Shown piece after piece: positions 62,540 through 64,000 of a stretch of DNA of 64,000 bases; position 1 is the first letter of the stretch; each line of letters begins with the position of its first letter. The notes under the pieces were generated by a model. It was given only the letters and a program-made list of their open reading frames with translations. It was not told the DNA's origin and made no database searches. Source of the stretch: Granulicella pectinivorans (GTDB lineage: Bacteria; Acidobacteriota; Terriglobia; Terriglobales; Acidobacteriaceae); assembly GCF_900114625.1 (NCBI RefSeq), contig NZ_FOZL01000001.1:1364001-1428000 (forward strand), given 5' to 3'. The translations under genes were made by a program, and so were the position numbers.

Positions 62540-64000
62540 CTACTTCGCAGCCGTCTTCTGGATCGGAGAGACCGCAGGCCGGACGTAGGTGTTCATCCAG
62601 CGGTCGATCTCCCACAGCACATGCTGCCTGGTCTCCAGCGCGCCGTACGCGTGCGGCTCCAGTGGCAGAAAGACCAGCCGCACCGTGGCTCCCTGGCCCT
62701 TCAGCGCGGCGTAGAAGCGTTCGCTCTGGATGGGATAGGTGCCGGTGTTGTCATCGGCTTCGCCGTGGATGAGCAGGATGGGCGTCTTGATCTTGTCCGC
62801 ATAACTGAAGGGCGACATCTTGTTATAAAGGTCGGGCGCCTGCCAGTACGTGCGGTCTTCGTTCTGGAATCCGTAGGGCGTCAGGCTGCGGTTGTAGGCG
62901 CCGCTCTCCGCGATACCGGCCCGGAAGATATCGGTATGGGCCAGCAGGTTGGCGGTCATGAAGGCACCGTAGCTATGGCCCATGACGGCAACGCGCGAGC
63001 GATCCACGACTCCCAGGCGAACGCCTTCGTCGATCGCGGCCTTGGCTCCTGCGACGAGTTGTTCCACGTAGGTATCGTTCGGCTGCTGGTCGCCTTCGCC
63101 GATGATGGGAATCGTAGCGCTATCGAGGATGGCGTAGCCGGACTGCACGAGGTACACATGCGACTGCCCGCCGAAGGTGGGATAGCGGTTGGGCGACCCC
63201 GCCACCTGGCTGGCTGCGTCGCGCGTCTTGAACTCGGCGGGATAGGCCTCCATGAGCGTGGGCAGTGGGCCTTGGCTCTTGTCGTAGCCGGCCGGCAGCC
63301 ACAGGGTCGCGGTGAGGTCGACGCCGTCGGCGCGCTTGTACTTCAGAAGCTGCTTGGTGGGCATTTTGACGCCGGCATAGCGTGCCGGGAAGACCGTCAG
63401 GGCTACGGGATCGCCACCGTGGAAGGGAGCCGCGAAGTAGTTCGGCGACATGGTCTGGCTCTCGCGGCGGATCAAGACCTTGTCGTCCGGCAGCAGGGCT
63501 ACAGGCTCGTCGTAATAGGGATCCGAGGAGCGAAAGAGGATCTGTTCTGCCCCGCCGCTGAGGGGCATGACCGCGAGGAAGGGTTTGTCGCCCGTGGGCG
63601 TTGCGCCCGGCGCGACGAAGTACACGCCCTGACCGTCCGCCGTAAGCTTCAGCACGCGCTTGCCGCTGGCGTTCTCGACCGTCAGCGGGCGTCCGGGGTT
63701 CTTGTAGCGCTCCTGCGACGAGCCGGAATAAAGCGTCTTGATCCCGTTGCCGGGCGATGATGGGTCGAATGCGACCAGCATCGATTTGCGATCGGAGAAG
63801 CGAGCCTCGCTGACGATGGCCAGGTGCTCGTTGCCCCACTCGATGCCGCGTCCGCCGCCCGGGCCGCCGCGCGCGATCCGCAACGGAGCCTCGTAGATCA
63901 TCGTCGGCTGGCCTTCGAACGGCTCGGGCAGCGACAGGACGCGGTCGTAGACCGCTGCGCCTTTCTTCGGCCGGCCTCCATCCGCGGCCTCCACCCAGAC
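62540..64000 (-). CDS. S9 family peptidase, 5' end outside window
   Basis: About 486 codons are visible; the reading frame runs to the right-hand edge. The alpha/beta hydrolase domain is complete: Ser in VMGHSYGAFMTAN (codon at 62972-62974), Asp in HGEADDNTGTYP and His in EPHAYGAL. Upstream is part of the beta-propeller with PFLAVMPLSGG and RADGVDLTATLWLPAGYDKS, which begins the catalytic domain. This is the glutamyl-endopeptidase/S9D-like group. It is convergent with the rhomboid-like gene, with one base between the two stops. Confidence 0.9.
   Translation of the reverse strand, partial: VWVEAADGGRPKKGAAVYDRVLSLPEPFEGQPTMIYEAPLRIARGGPGGGRGIEWGNEHLAIVSEARFSDRKSMLVAFDPSSPGNGIKTLYSGSSQERYKNPGRPLTVENASGKRVLKLTADGQGVYFVAPGATPTGDKPFLAVMPLSGGAEQILFRSSDPYYDEPVALLPDDKVLIRRESQTMSPNYFAAPFHGGDPVALTVFPARYAGVKMPTKQLLKYKRADGVDLTATLWLPAGYDKSQGPLPTLMEAYPAEFKTRDAASQVAGSPNRYPTFGGQSHVYLVQSGYAILDSATIPIIGEGDQQPNDTYVEQLVAGAKAAIDEGVRLGVVDRSRVAVMGHSYGAFMTANLLAHTDIFRAGIAESGAYNRSLTPYGFQNEDRTYWQAPDLYNKMSPFSYADKIKTPILLIHGEADDNTGTYPIQSERFYAALKGQGATVRLVFLPLEPHAYGALETRQHVLWEIDRWMNTYVRPAVSPIQKTAAK

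Overview
The window is a GC-rich bacterial chromosome segment, most likely from the Acidobacteriota, family Acidobacteriaceae (Terriglobus, Granulicella or Edaphobacter type). The pointers are a TonB-dependent receptor with an N-terminal carboxypeptidase-regulatory domain (55876-59259), several secreted plant-polysaccharide hydrolases with no SusCD pair beside them, DPP4-like S9 peptidases, a YXWGXW-repeat protein and an N-terminally extended RpoD. This assignment rests on gene content and style, not on a marker-gene search. No tRNA, rRNA, CRISPR array, prophage or insertion sequence was recognised.

Layout. 1-4.4 kb: a partial TldD-type protease, an ankyrin-repeat protein and a DUF4267-DUF1772 gene pair facing a TetR regulator across two matching operator palindromes, then a P-loop ATPase. 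4.5-9.3 kb: a GH2 glycosidase with a C-terminal malectin domain, an M48 protease and a HIT hydrolase. 9.3-11.8 kb: one copy of a 160-bp dispersed repeat, a disordered Arg/Gly/Gln-rich protein ending in a receiver domain, and about 1 kb of hairpin-rich non-coding DNA. 11.8-22.3 kb: a c-type cytochrome lipoprotein, a membrane protein, lipA, a PAS protein with a dead kinase domain, an aminotransferase, a GH5-like and a GH51 glycosidase, an iron-sulfur photolyase and frr. 22.4-23.7 kb is a decaying patch: the second, inverted repeat copy, a broken hicA beside an intact hicB, and a frameshifted HEAT-like gene.

23.7-34.7 kb: an M20 amidohydrolase, a GH27 alpha-galactosidase, ruvB, a DUF4265 protein, a very large DUF2339 membrane protein, murQ and a Y-family polymerase, with a second short hairpin repeat in two gaps. 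34.8-38.5 kb is a tight operon of ABC ATPase, ABC-2 permease, DesK-like histidine kinase and NarL-type regulator, which reads as an envelope or antimicrobial stress module. 38.6-48.9 kb: a lipoprotein, an S9 peptidase, a TrmJ-like methyltransferase, the YXWGXW protein and the dnaG - small zinc protein - micro-ORF - rpoD stretch. 48.9-64 kb: a GH31 glycosidase, two tandem secreted paralogues of unknown function, an acyl-CoA carboxylase beta subunit with a cupin, the TonB receptor, a LysW-like protein, an M28 peptidase, a rhomboid-like pseudoprotease and a partial S9 peptidase.

Functionally the segment mixes housekeeping genes (lipA, frr, ruvB, dnaG, rpoD) with scavenging functions: hydrolases for beta-galactosides, arabinans, alpha-galactosides and alpha-glucosides, muramic-acid recycling, exported peptidases and an outer-membrane receptor. 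The least explained items are the 160-bp repeat family, the disordered receiver protein with its large structured upstream region, the 36-residue ORF with a full-consensus ribosome-binding site upstream of rpoD, and the tandem secreted paralogues with a DYRMGFRRGYD core.
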